The notes under the pieces: model-generated
Databases searched by the model: none
The model's input: the letters and a program-made list of their open reading frames with translations, nothing else
What the model was told of the DNA's origin: nothing
Assembly: GCA_965153455.1 (NCBI GenBank)
Contig: OZ234501.1
Span: 5,828,001-5,892,000, forward strand
Source: Sphagnum compactum
Lineage: Eukaryota; Bryophyta; Sphagnopsida; Sphagnales
DNA: 64,000 nt
Reading direction: 5' to 3'
Part shown: one piece after another, positions 27,560 through 38,258 of the stretch
Layout: each line of letters begins with the position of its first letter
How positions within the stretch are numbered: position 1 is the stretch's first letter
Made by a program: the position numbers and the translations under genes

Positions 27560-28185
27560 GAATGCATAGTTAGGGGGATTATTTGGACTATCACAATTAT
27601 AATTTTTCTAGATTGTAAATGAACTTTAAATGTAAAGCCATATTGAACATTTATTATACCATTAAAAAAATTATTCATGTTGTAATACACTTTAGTACCT
27701 GAGAATCATATTCAAAACTTATTTCAAAATATGGACAAATGTTAAGAAAATAGTATTTGACATTTAGTCATAGTAATGTTGGAATAATAATAAACAAAAG
27801 GCTGTTGTCAAATGAGGAATTTAGAAATAAAATGCCTTGAAACTTTCCCAACATAATAATTTCTGATTTAAATTTTTTTTAAATGTGATGATTTTTGTCA
27901 TTTTTTATCATTTATAGTCCATTTCATTTTGAAGTATTCAAGCTTTCACATGAATGTTTGGACCAATCACATGTTTAATGATATTTGTAAGATGGTTTAT
28001 CAATATTTTTTATCAAAACCATAGGGGATAATTATATATTTTATAATTGCTATATTATATTGGGATATTATAGTTTGATAATTACAAAAAAATAAAATAA
28101 TGTAAAGTGTGAACTTTTCAAAATGACAAAAGTGAGTCAACTAACCATGCATTTACTTAGATACCTTAAAAAAAATCCTATGTAG
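27560..28185 (+). repeat. Diverged direct repeat, copy 2
   Basis: Homologous in order and orientation to 19260-19970, slightly shorter. It begins near GGGGGATTATTTGGA and ends near the CTAACCATGCATTTACTTAG block. No open frame of note. Confidence 0.6.
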
Positions 28186-28613
28186 TCCATAATGGAAACC
28201 CTCCAAAATTCTTCAAGCAAAACCCCCAAAATAAAAGTTTCAAAGTCTACTTGCCCCTTATTTTCATCATTAATCCCTAGTTTCAAGATTTCATCCCCAG
28301 ATGTGATAATTTTACAAACAGTAAATAAACAAGAGATGAAACTGGGACAAAAAAATGGGACTGGATGTGGGACTAGTGAGGACTTCCAAATAACTTTAGG
28401 AGCCCCAATTTAATTTGGTCTAATATAGGAATCAATCAAAAGTGGGGACAAAGAAAGTACAGCGAACAAAAATAGGGGACTGAACTAGTGTTGGGCAGTC
28501 CTTTTGTTTTGTTATAGCTTTTGACCTTAGGTTTTCCAAATCTACAAAACCAAAGAACTTTTAATTTCAGGCTTTCAAAAACTTTCAAACAACCTTATTA
28601 TACAAATATCTGA

Positions 28614-28945
28614 GCATCTCCACCACCAGTAGTATAATGGCCTGTACACAATGCTATGGATGAAGTGTAAGCCTTTACATAATCTGAAATGAAGTTAAAA
28701 CTTCTAAATATGCACAGATAACAATGATCTCCGAAATGATCCCAAAAACAAAAATGACTACTTTTTGATTGGTCAATCATAATGATTAACTGAGGTGATA
28801 GCAATTAAATATCTCTCACTTTTTTGTTGGGCCAATTTTTCATGTTTATGAACCGAGGTGAGAAAATAATTTAACACCCAATGTTGGATTATGTTAAAGA
28901 TTCCCACAAAGCCCAAATAGGGGTTGTGGGTAGAGATGATCTGGT
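28614..28945. mobile_element. MITE-like element B
   Basis: Starts GAGCATCTCC and ends near AGAGATGATC, an imperfect inverted match. The interior shares GATTGGT, TTTTTCATGTTTATG and GCCCAAATAGG with element A at 1703-2116, so the two are probably old members of one miniature family. No target duplication was resolved. Confidence 0.35.
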
Positions 28946-28990
28946 ACATAGTAGGGCCAGAGTGAACCAGCACTGACCAGTCCACCATGA

Positions 28991-29023
28991 AGGAAGGATG
29001 GATGGATGGATGGATGGATGGTG
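28991..29023. repeat. (GGAT)n microsatellite
   Basis: About seven consecutive GGAT units read directly from the sequence. Confidence 0.9.
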
Positions 29024-29097
29024 GGTATGTGGTCAGTAAACAGTTCTCTGTTGAGCTCATCTTCCGTAGCTAATGTTGGTGGTTAGCCAAGTTCCTT

Positions 29098-29155
29098 TTT
29101 TTACTACCTACCTTCTAATAACCCACAAGTCGAGATTGTGGGTAGGTAGTAAAAA
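29098..29155. repeat. 15-bp perfect inverted repeat
   Basis: TTTTTACTACCTACC at 29098-29112 is the exact reverse complement of 29141-29155, with a second nested stem (ACCCACAA/TTGTGGGT) inside. The hairpin is compact; function unknown. Confidence 0.75.
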
Positions 29156-30230
29156 CAGCCATTGCCTCTCTATAAGGCATCTTCTAAACTAGTAGGACCA
29201 CTATTTTGCTACCTGTTTGTCTATTTAGAACATTCAACTTACAAAATGGGTGGATTACCTAGGTGAAGCCACAAGATATTAACTCAGTTGAGGTTCATCC
29301 ACAACTGAGTCAAAGTGGCCATCCAGTGGATGATGCACTGGTGGGCGCTGGTTCACTCTGACCCAACTCACAACAAAAGAATACATGGCAATTACTAATA
29401 GTCACCATAACATTATAAAGGTGTATTCACACTTGGTGTTAGTGACTCTAGTGTTATGAGTCCCCTAACACCATGCTAGTCATTTAGGACTTACACTTAC
29501 TTACCATGAACATTTTATATTAAGCTAATATTCACTTAACATTAAGCTATTGCCCCATTTAACATTAGGTGCCACCTAGGATGCCACCTAGATTTTCATT
29601 TTACACTGACTTAACATCAAGTGTGAATGCACCATAAGTGACACTTCACACCAAATGTGACACATCAGTATTCATGTTGAACAAGCCTTTAATTGACGGT
29701 TCTTGTATGACACATACATAAGGTAAACTTTGTGGTTTCATAATTGGTGTGAAGTTAAAATACTAGAATACCTTGGCCCAGTTCAACACCTAATATATTA
29801 TTTTCAGAAATGTTGATATTTTCAAAGAGTTAATTATTCGACAAAGCATGTGTGAAAGTGGCCAAGGTAATATGATAATATGTTGATATTTATTGACATT
29901 TGACATTAGTGTAATGTATGCCACTATCAGATTCAAGTGTCATGGCCTCCTGCTGTAGGAAAAACCATAAATTTGTTTGTAATCTTGGAGCTATCAGGCT
30001 TGTAAGTGGGAGTGGTTCACAATCAAGTCTAGGATCTGCTCCTCCAAGTGAAGAGATTGGGCCTAAACAAACCCCAATTTTTTCCTTCTAAGTTTTCACA
30101 TTTTGAGGGGAATGTGTGCTGGTGAACAAACTCCTTTGCTGGGAAACCACACAAGTTGGAGTTGTTCACTGCAGAACGAGAGAAAGAGGATCTGACTCAA
30201 ATTTATGTTGGAGTCTTGATCTGAAATTTA
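29156..30230. other. Intergenic, no gene recognised
   Basis: No coding or RNA feature could be supported. Around 29400-29640 the words AACATTA/TTAACAT and GTGACTCTAGTG recur loosely. Confidence 0.5.
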
Positions 30231-30280
30231 TTCTTTCTTTCTTTCTTCCCTCCTTCCTTCCTTCCTTCCTTCCTTCTTTT
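30231..30280. repeat. (CTTT)n/(CTTC)n microsatellite
   Basis: Uninterrupted pyrimidine tetranucleotide repeats read directly. Confidence 0.9.
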
Positions 30281-30774
30281 TGGGCCCAGACTGCAGCTGT
30301 TGAATTGGGTGTAATACAAATCCATCTCAACTATTTCAGACTGGTTCACAAATACAGTCAGCAAGTCAGGTCTTGGCATTCATCAATTGGCAGCTAGTGC
30401 AAAAAGCTCTGGCAAATTAGTGTAAACATGCGGATAAATATACATCCTAGTCAGAAGCTGAGAGGCTTGACAGGATTAGCCTGCTGAGTAATATAAATTG
30501 TGAAAATATTTGAAATCCACAGCAGAAAAAAACCTGAGGGATCAATCAGACTCTGCTGGATTGCAGGCAGAGCAACAAAGAAGAATAGAAAGGAAAGAGT
30601 AAATTAGTATATTTATCACAAGTGTAGGGTACGGGTAACGCCTGAGATCACTGGCATTTTCAGAATAAGGGTCCATGCACGGCGAAGCAAGACGGGCTCA
30701 TTTTAGTGACTGCAAGTGTTAAACGGTGTAAAATTTGTATGAATTTCTTTTGATTTATAAATAAATAAAATTCC

Positions 30775-30795
30775 ATGATACCTGTCAGGTATCAT
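30775..30795. repeat. 21-bp perfect palindrome ATGATACCTG-T-CAGGTATCAT
   Basis: Ten-base arms around a single T. It is followed at once by a (GAA)n run at 30801-30817. It could be a dyad binding site or chance; no adjacent gene was identified. Confidence 0.6.
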
Positions 30796-31087
30796 AATAA
30801 GAAGAAGAAGAAGAAGAAAACTAACATACTCATTTTGAAAAGCGAAATGCTTGTGTCTGTGGAGGTTTTGCTTTCCAAAATGCCCCGTGGGCTTTTTACA
30901 CTCTGTAAGAGCACCTCTGCATATATTACAAAATTGGTCAGAGGTTTTTAGGTATGTGTATTGTGTTTCATGGATCTACTCACCATCAGATCTGCAACTC
31001 ATGAAGTGAACTCTAGACAAAAATCTACTGTATAGGGATTTTGTCTCCAGGATTCAGTAAAATGGAGATATACTGGCAGCAGCAGCC

Positions 31088-31172
31088 TCTCTCTCTCTCC
31101 ATTGTAGATACACTGGCAAACAGCCTCTTTCTTTCTTTCTTTCTCTCTCTCTCTCTCTTTCTCTCTCTCTGT
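31088..31172. repeat. CT/CTTT simple repeats
   Basis: Runs of CTCTCT and CTTTCTTT at 31088-31100 and 31128-31172. A + strand open frame across them (31041-31466) has no family signature. Confidence 0.85.
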
Positions 31173-31674
31173 GCATTGTTGGTGTGTCAGTCAGCATGCT
31201 ATATACTAGTAGCATATTTTGAAAAGCCCCAAGTTAAGAAAAAGCCAGACAAGCTTGTGTGCAGCATGAAGGGAAGGATTGTCAGTACAAGAAGCCAGTC
31301 CCCCCTGCGATCCCAAAACAAATACAAAATTTGTTTGCAACTTATCTATCAAGCAGTGGCTGTCCGGGTTTTCTGTTTTCAATTTTGTGATGTTGCTCAA
31401 GTGGCACTCGACCATAAGACAATTTTGTCAGATTTGGCAATAAGAAAATGTAAATTACAAAAATAAAATAGACTCATTCTTTTATATTTTTGGCTACCTG
31501 CTTCAAATTAGGATAAAAAAACCAGTGAGTTTTTAATTTTAAAACAGGTTTTTTTAAAAAAAAATTGGCAGCAAAAAATCTCAAAAAATACTAATTTTTT
31601 GCTAATTTGAAAAATAAAATTACCATTTTACAAAATTTCACCCCAAAAAAACTTTTATAATTGCATAATATTTT

Positions 31675-31925
31675 CAAGGTAAGTAAGTAGTTAGGTAAGT
31701 AAAATAGCTAGATAGATAAAAAGGTGGTTTTGTTTTTTGAAAACTCAAATTATAAACATTGACAACACAATACTTAACTACAGGGGTAGGTAGGTAAGTG
31801 GATTTTTTTTAGTGAATTGAGCTCAAATTATGAAGCATTAGTTGAATAATTTATTTTCTTCTGAGAGAGTAAGTTAGAAGGTAGATAAGTAAGTGGGTAC
31901 TTAGGTAAGTAGGTAAGTGGATGAT
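31675..31925. repeat. GTAAGTAGGTAAG-rich degenerate repeats
   Basis: Clusters of GGTAAGTA/GGTAGGTAAG words at 31678-31720, 31785-31800 and 31868-31920. The last cluster (GTGGGTACTTAGGTAAG) is echoed at 32936-32960. Confidence 0.6.
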
Positions 31926-32019
31926 TCCATTTGTGAAATTATGAAGCACTAGTCTGACAGCATGCGCTATTGGCCCAAGTCTGAACATAGCCTGAAATTC
32001 AACTTTCTTTCATGTTTTG

Positions 32020-32890
32020 GATTTTGCTGAATTTTTAGTGAAAAAAATTAATTAAATTTTGATATCTTTCATATCTTACGTCCAAAAATTACAAAGTAAA
32101 TTTCATTAAATCCTACTTGTTGAGATCTTTCCAACAAGACCAAAGGCACATCCCAATTCCTCTGAAAATTTTTCAGTTCTCATTTAATTTAATTTCAGTG
32201 AAAAAGTCATTCAATATTCAATAACTCTTACATTGTAAGTCAAAACATTACAAAACCAAGCTCGTGGACCCTTACTCGTCAAGAGCTTTCCAAACATATC
32301 AAGAGCACAAGGAAAGCCCTTAGGTTTGAGAGATCTCACCCCAACAAATAAAACAAACAAACTACCTTCCTTTGTAGATATTAATGTAGCTTGTGTTGTT
32401 GACCCAAGTGTGAACACATTCTTTATTTTTCATATTTTCATAATTGAAATTTCTAAATTCAGCAATGTCAACACATTGAGGGCTCGAGTGATTTTTCCTT
32501 CCACACCCAATTTTTGTAATTTATTTGAATTTTCAAAAACAAAATCCACTCAAAAATCAATACCTTTCACACCTTAGCTTTGAAAATTGTGAAATAAACT
32601 TTATTAAATCTGACTTGTGGAGGACTTTCAACCAACACCAAGAACACCTCCAAATTCCAATATAGTTTTCAGTTTTTAGTTTTATTTAATTTGCAATGAG
32701 AAAATGGTTCAATAATCAATAACATTCACACTGTAGCTCCAAACAATCTCAAACCAAGTTGGTGCACCCCTACTCATAGAGAACTTTTCAAAGATACCAA
32801 GAGCATGACATGAAGAACCATGGTTTGTGCAATCTCAGAGTGAGAGACAAACAAAACAAAACAAACTGCCTTCCTTCATAGATAGATTGG
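32020..32890 (+). repeat. Four-unit degenerate repeat, ~160-180 bp units
   Basis: Four successive stretches begin with a TTTnAGTGAAAAA or equivalent segment, then an AATA(T)nTTCA-CAT block, CCAAA.A.T.ACAAA, ACT(T/C).T..A.A.CTTTCCAA and AAGA.CA.. The first and third units match best (AAATCCTACTTGT vs AAATCTGACTTGT), as do the second and fourth (CCCTTACTCGTCAAGAGC vs CCCCTACTCATAGAGAAC, then AAACAAACTACCTTCCTT vs AAACAAACTGCCTTCCTT). This suggests a two-unit block duplicated once. Satellite-like length; no coding function was recognised. Confidence 0.6.
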
Positions 32891-32963
32891 TTTAATAATT
32901 TTTTTTCTTAGAGGATAAGGTAGTAGGTAGGTAAGTGGGTACTTAGGTAGGTAAGAAGCAAGG

Positions 32964-33003
32964 GGGAGAGAGAGAGAGTGTGTGTGTGTCTGTGTGTGTT
33001 TGT
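32964..33003. repeat. (GA)n-(GT)n microsatellite
   Basis: GAGAGAGAGAGAG followed directly by GTGTGTGTGTCTGTGTGTG. Confidence 0.85.
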
Positions 33004-33346
33004 CAGTGATAGTAGCCCCAGTACAGTGGCCTGGGAGGTTACAAGTGCACAGTTTTTCTAGTACTGATTTGGTGTTGGTACTAATGGATCCTTTCTTGGG
33101 TTGAGGAGCTTCTTTGCTCTGCCAGGACTCTTAACCTGAGTCTGATGATGCCAGGTGACCATCTTGATCACTCCCAACTCCTCCGCTCCCCCCTTCCACC
33201 CAGTGCACTTGGTATAGCTACTGGGTTCATAGAAGAAGCTTGCTCCAGGATGTCCGGGGGCACAGTTTTTTCTCATGAGCTGCACTACTTATAGTATGCC
33301 GACTTGTAGAACTCCATTGCAAGCATCAATTTCTTCTCCCTCTCGA

Positions 33347-33395
33347 GCTGACTCTCCTTCTCTCTCTCTCTCTCTCTCCCTCTCCCTCTCGCTCT
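33347..33395. promoter_or_regulatory. (TC)n-rich tract upstream of the MIR160 region
   Basis: A pyrimidine-rich TCTCTC tract lies at the left border of the GC-richer region that contains MIR160. TC-rich tracts are common near plant transcription starts, so it may belong to the promoter or leader of the primary microRNA transcript. This is inference; no TATA box could be fixed. Confidence 0.3.
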
Positions 33396-33469
33396 CCCAC
33401 AGAAGTTCAGAGTTCAGACCTCAGACCTCAGACAATCATCAGCTCCAAAGGAGCTGTTGCTAATTTTCA

Positions 33470-34825
33470 GCTTTGCATATGTGGTCGATGACTAAGGGAT
33501 GGATTTTTAGACTGGTGGTGTCTCTTGGCACATCAAACTTCTTTTTGTTTTTGAATGATGTGTTTCAAGAACTTGAAGGTACATGCAGCATCCAAGTATC
33601 CATCGTAGAAAATGCTCATGACAAATGATGATGATGATGATGATGCAGAGCCTGGAGTACGTCTTAACGTCGAAAGTTTGGAGTCAGTCTTACTCGTGGC
33701 GACCGTCTCATAAAATTCACATCATCATGGGTCCAGATGCTTGCACACGACGTGACTTTTTCTTGTGCAATTCAGTTCTCGCTTGTAACCTGCAGCTCTT
33801 TATGATCGAAATTGCGAGTAAGTACTACGTCGGGTGCATGCGCCGGCGATGGAGAGGAGGAATCTGGCAGGCAGCATGAAGTGAATTCATGAGTAGCGTT
33901 CGCAGTAGGTCGAGCTGGATAATGCAACGCTCAGCTCATGTCGGTGATCTCTCCCAGCTGCAGCTCTTAGCACTGATCGCATGAAACAAACGTCCTGGTA
34001 AACGCAGGTAAGAGCAGTAGATCGTCTGCAACCCTAATTAGATCCTTCCTCCTTCATCTAGCGAGTCGGTGTTTGTTTCTTTGTTGTGTGCTGTTTTCAG
34101 TTGCTTGATCCATTCTTAAACGTATCAAGGATGCGGCAAGCTTCTGCAATCGCCCCACCAAAGAAGCTGAAATTGCAGCAGCACATCTGTGAATTGCATG
34201 AACAATTTTGCATACGTGCAGGCAGCAGCTCTTTGCAGATCATGATCTGAACATGAATGAATCATGGTCCAGTCTTGAAAGCCAGATCTAGTTACCCTAG
34301 TGACGAATTTACTACTGTATCTAATCTGACCAAATGGGTGGAAGCTTTATCGATGGATTGGTCCAACATGCAGCAGCTTCTGACGTGAACAAATTGTCAC
34401 CTGAAGCTGTTTGCATAATGACTGAGCCAATTCATGCATCTCGGAGCACGATGGTCCTTGATGTAGAATATAATGTGTCTTGATGCATGAACTCGGTATC
34501 TGAAGAAGATTGTTCACTGCAGGTTGAGCAAGTAGCTCCAACTTGAGATAAATTTTCTAGTCACAACCTAGTCACAAAACCCGAGAACATTATACACAAG
34601 TCTTGAAGGCATCAAATTCTGTGAACTAACTTCATATGCTGCTGCACTAAAAGTAATATCCTTGCAAGAACAAAATCGTGTACCTTGCCAAGGATAATTG
34701 ATGAGTTGGTAGTTGACAAGATTTCCAGGGACATGGGTCTAGATCACAGAGGCCGGTTACTACAAGAGACATGAGTGGGAGATGCAGGAGCATGCATCAT
34801 GGCAGCTGCACAGGAATGTGGGACT
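33470..34825 (+). ncRNA. Probable 5' part of the MIR160 primary transcript, with one candidate intron
   Basis: Composition is richer in GC than the flanks and there is no convincing protein frame. A good splice pair is visible: donor CGCAG|GTAAGA with the intron starting at 34008, and acceptor CTGTTTTCAG ending at 34100 (93-nt intron, T-rich before the acceptor). Plant primary microRNAs are often long and spliced upstream of the hairpin, which fits. The transcription start is not known; an (ATG)n run lies at 33624-33645. Confidence 0.4.
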
Positions 34826-34909
34826 TGCCTGGCTCCCTGTATGCCACCTGTGGAGCTTGTCAAGGGACATTGCCAGGCTCCGTAGCTGGCATGCAGGGAG
34901 TCACGCAGA
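34826..34909 (+). ncRNA. MIR160: MIR160 microRNA precursor hairpin
   Basis: Positions 34826-34846 read TGCCTGGCTCC followed by CTGTATGCCA, identical to the 21-nt mature miR160 of land plants (recalled). The opposite arm at 34887-34907 (TGGCATGCAGGGAGTCACGC...) pairs with it with 18 Watson-Crick pairs, two G-U wobbles and one mismatch. The star strand is expected near 34889-34909. The loop side continues the stem (GGAGC/GCTCC), giving a compact hairpin as plant DICER-LIKE1 requires. In known plants miR160 directs cleavage of AUXIN RESPONSE FACTOR 10/16/17-type mRNAs and so tunes auxin responses. No target gene lies in this window. The short frames across the hairpin are chance. Confidence 0.95.
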
Positions 34910-37072
34910 TCCTTTTTTTTCTGTGACGATGATGATGATCCCCCCAGCAATAATTTCACTGCACTACTTTCAACTTTAGGATCTACAGCAGCAATTCTTC
35001 ACAACTTCTTGAAAACTTTTCACTTGAGAATTCACTTTGTGGTTGGTATATAGCACTGTAGTGCATATAGATCATTACTAGCTAGTAGCTATGATCAGCT
35101 TGAAGATATCCTCCTATTCCTTGCTATGAACTAATTGGAGAGCAAGTTGGATTTGGTTTCTTCAAGCTTGTTGAACCAGGTTACATTTGCTGATGATCAT
35201 CAAGATTCCAATTATGAATCTGCTTGAGCATTGATGTTTCTCTAGACTAATATTATAGAATTTGAGCTTGTATTAAATTTGAATTTTGAAATTTGTTAGG
35301 ACTTTGAAATTAGTTAATTCTGGATCTCTAGAGATCATTCAAGTTCTATATATATACAATCAATTTGCAAATGAATTTCTGTTTGGACATTTATGGAAAG
35401 AGGGTTTCGATGCAAAATAGTTTAGGGGAAATCTTTGGCTTGCAGCCAGACGAACCACTCACTACTCATCAAATCTGCTCAAGCTTTGCTGATTGGAATT
35501 TCTCTTCAGCTTGTGAAATGAAGATCTCTCGCCCATTTTTTGTTCTTTCCAGAAGCACTCACAACTTTCAGGTTATTAAATCTGAGCTGTTCATGTTCGG
35601 ATGAAGTCTTAGATAAACTGTTTCCTACCACTGCAACAAAAAGAGGCTCAAATGTGTTTTTGCCCCCAATAAGTTTAAACTGACCTATTAACAAAATTAC
35701 AAAACCCACAAACCATCTAGCCTCCTATAATGAGGTCTAGAAACCAGTGTTGCTAGGTGGGTAACCACCTTTGGTAGGTCAAAACTGCTGGTTCCAGTTA
35801 CAACTGGAACTGGAACTGGGTCTGATTTTCAGAACTGGAACTGTCCAGAACAAAAACTGGAATTTGTTTTTAGAAAGAAAACAAACCCCATTCTACCTGG
35901 ATTCTCGATTCCATTTATGTGTGGAACTGGAACCAAGACAATTGTATTTATTTTGTAGAACAGGAACCAGAGGTTCTTCTTAAAAGTAAAGAATCTCCCA
36001 ACACTGCTAGAAACTTAGAAAAATATTACTGTGTTGTAAATGTGCATATTCATCAAATAATGTGTTCATGGTTTGATCATAAGCTGGTCTGATTACTGGC
36101 AGGCCAGCATGCACTTATGTGCCTGTGTAAGTTCTATTGGGATCAAATTGAAATCCTGGTATGATTTACTGACATTAAAAATCATCTGCCATCTAAAAGG
36201 CCAAGTTTCTAGGGTGGAATCCCCAACATTTCCCCAACAGCTGATTTTGCACTCCTGCAGGCCAATTCTGCAACCACCTCAATTTTAATCCTAGGGAGTG
36301 GGCCTCCTAGGGATACTTATGCCTGGTGTGCCCACTCTAGGCTCGCCCTAATTTCAATGTTAGGGAACCATCGAGCCTAGTTCCTGGACATATCTTGTAC
36401 ATTAACCCTAGGCTCACCCTAATTTTAATGTTGGGGCTCATAAATGAGCCTAGGGTTAATGCACAAGACATAATCCTCCATAGCTATTTCAAGACCTTCA
36501 CCCTTCTCATGGTTTATAGTCTGCAGCTTTTTTTGTTTGTTTCATGAGGAGGGATGCTGAATTAAGTAAGGTTGCCTTGAGTGACTCCCATGGAGTCTCC
36601 AAGTTAGTTTACAGATTTTGTTGTTTGATGAACTTGAAACCTACTTGGATTGTCATGATATTCTAAAGAATAAGATCTCCTTACAACACCCACCACTACA
36701 GCATCCATCAAAAACCTATTATATGTAAGGTAATGCCTCAAGAATGGGGCATTCTTCGAATAAGTGGCTACTGTCTAAGGAAGCCAAAGGTTATCTACTT
36801 GGGATATGCCTGAATCGCTTTGAGAATGTTACCCAACATAAAAACCTATGAAAAAAAAGGGTGGGCATTTTTAATAGCAAAATGTTTTCTTTTACAACTA
36901 TTTCATTTTTCAAATTTTCATCTATAAAATTATTTTTATATACATTACAAAAATTCTCATGGGTTTTTATGACATAGTTGTCATTCATCCACAATTTAGT
37001 TACTAAGGTGGAAAACTCACCTCCTTCCACCTCACATTAGTTACCTATGTACATGAACAAGTTTCATTGATA
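34910..37072. other. Downstream of MIR160; no protein gene recognised
   Basis: The first few hundred bases may be the 3' part of the microRNA transcript. A CTATATATATACAAT word at 35345 is TATA-like, but no credible gene follows. GGAACTGG-type words are clustered at 35787-35945. Confidence 0.5.
36331..36471. repeat. Nested direct and inverted repeats (CCTAGGCTC family)
   Basis: The arm 36390-36416 and its partner 36445-36471 are reverse complements in 25 of 27 positions around CATTAACCCTAGGCTCA. The block CTAGGCTC(G/A)CCCTAATTT occurs twice, at about 36331 and 36408, as a direct repeat. Probably a small rearranged fold-back element. Confidence 0.65.
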
Positions 37073-37922
37073 CTAGTGTGAACCCGGTGCATAATGCACC
37101 CCGTCGATCCCCCCCACCCGGTCCTTCTCTTTTCCCACTCCGGTTCTAAACGGTGACGAACTCTTTTGAGAATAGAAATTTCATGCAGCCAATGGAAGGC
37201 CCAAGGGTGCACTCAAGGTGCCTTGCTTTTATTCCTTTTAAATTTTGGGAGGAGGGGCCAGGGGGGGTGGGGGGAGGGTTTCTTTTCATTTTTTTTTGGT
37301 TCCCAATGTGTTCCCCAACATAATATTACAATGTCTTCTTTCTCACTTCCACCTATTAAGACCCCTAGAACCCCACCCCCACCCCCTCCCCCCCTCCACG
37401 AAAAAAATAAAAATCATGACCTTCCTAAACCCTTAGCCCATGCATCCTTCGGGAAAGAAAAAAGCGCACCCAAATCTCCTCACCCACCCTCCAAATCCCA
37501 AAAATACCTCCCCCAACACCCTACCATCCCCCATCCAAAAGTTGATATCTTCAACTTCTTAGACTGTCCACCTATTGAAGCCAGTCTTGGACTGTCCACC
37601 CTATTTTGTGCATAAAAAATCCTGCAATAGTAAATTTGTCATATGGGGGGTTGCAGAATCGGCCTTGCAGAGACTGTTAACGGGTCGGAATGGACAGGTT
37701 CAGACAGACAGACGCACAGACGATTATTATTATCATCATCAGATGCTCCACAGGGAACGGGCAGTGACTGGAAGAATCTTCCTGGCACTGGCAATTTCTA
37801 AGAATTTGCTTTTCAAAGATGTTTCCCAACTGCCCTAACTGCCGCCGGTTCCGACGTAATGTTAAAACGCAGAATGTATTGTGACACACAGACGGACACA
37901 CAGACACCACGTTTGCTTTTAT
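37073..37922 (+). mobile_element. Dispersed CAGACGGACA-tailed repeat, copy 1
   Basis: Starts with GTGTGAACCCGGTGCATAAT (containing the hairpin GGTGCAT-A-ATGCACC) and ends with a conserved ~100-bp tail: CCCAACTGCCCTAACTGCCG, GGTTCCGACGTAATGTTAAA, ACACACAGACGGACACACAG, then GCTTTTATACTAG. The same tail closes copy 3 at 39246-39353. A repeated 5' hairpin, variable middle and conserved 3' end finishing in TTTTATA(TA)n are reminiscent of SINE or RTE-type non-LTR elements. There is no reverse transcriptase and the class is not proven. The middle includes a GGGAAC-family segment at 37165-37330. Confidence 0.6.
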
Positions 37923-38258
37923 ACTAGTGTGAACCCGGTGCATAATGCACCCGTCGAGCTCCCCCTCGCCCGGTTCTTCCCATTGCCCACTCCGGTTCTT
38001 TACCCCGTCGACCCCCCCCCCCCGTCCTTCGCATTTTCCACTCCGATTCTTTAACCCGTTGATCCCCCCCCCGGTTCACCCATGCGTTTTTTACTGCTGC
38101 GTACATTTTTCTCTTCGCCGAAAGCTCTCCATCCTACGGTCGTCAACCGATTCTCGGTCCTGTCTCTTATCTTTTTCCCGTCACTTTTCTCTACGTCCAG
38201 TGGTCACAGACAGACGGACAGACTTTCTGTCAGCTGCGTCGATATTTTGTTTTTATTT
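37923..38258 (+). mobile_element. Dispersed CAGACGGACA-tailed repeat, copy 2 (short)
   Basis: Begins GTGTGAACCCGGTGCATAAT directly after the end of copy 1, keeping ATACTAG at the junction. It has CCGGTTCTT and CCCACTCCGGTTCTTTA in common with copy 1, then CACAGACAGACGGACAGACT before the next start. At 336 bp it is internally shortened. Confidence 0.55.

Noticed and set aside
31041-31466. 141-codon + strand frame
   Set aside because: It runs through CT/CTTT microsatellites and has no domain signature.
28991-33647. Several periodic repeats considered as CRISPR-like arrays
   Set aside because: They are microsatellites or diverged tandem repeats without constant repeat and unique spacer structure, and this is a plant genome.
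34782-34979. Short protein frames on both strands over the MIR160 hairpin
   Set aside because: The mature microRNA and its pairing arm explain the conservation here; the frames are incidental.
37166-37615. 149-codon proline-rich open frame
   Set aside because: It lies inside the dispersed repeat and is made of C-rich low-complexity sequence; no family resemblance.
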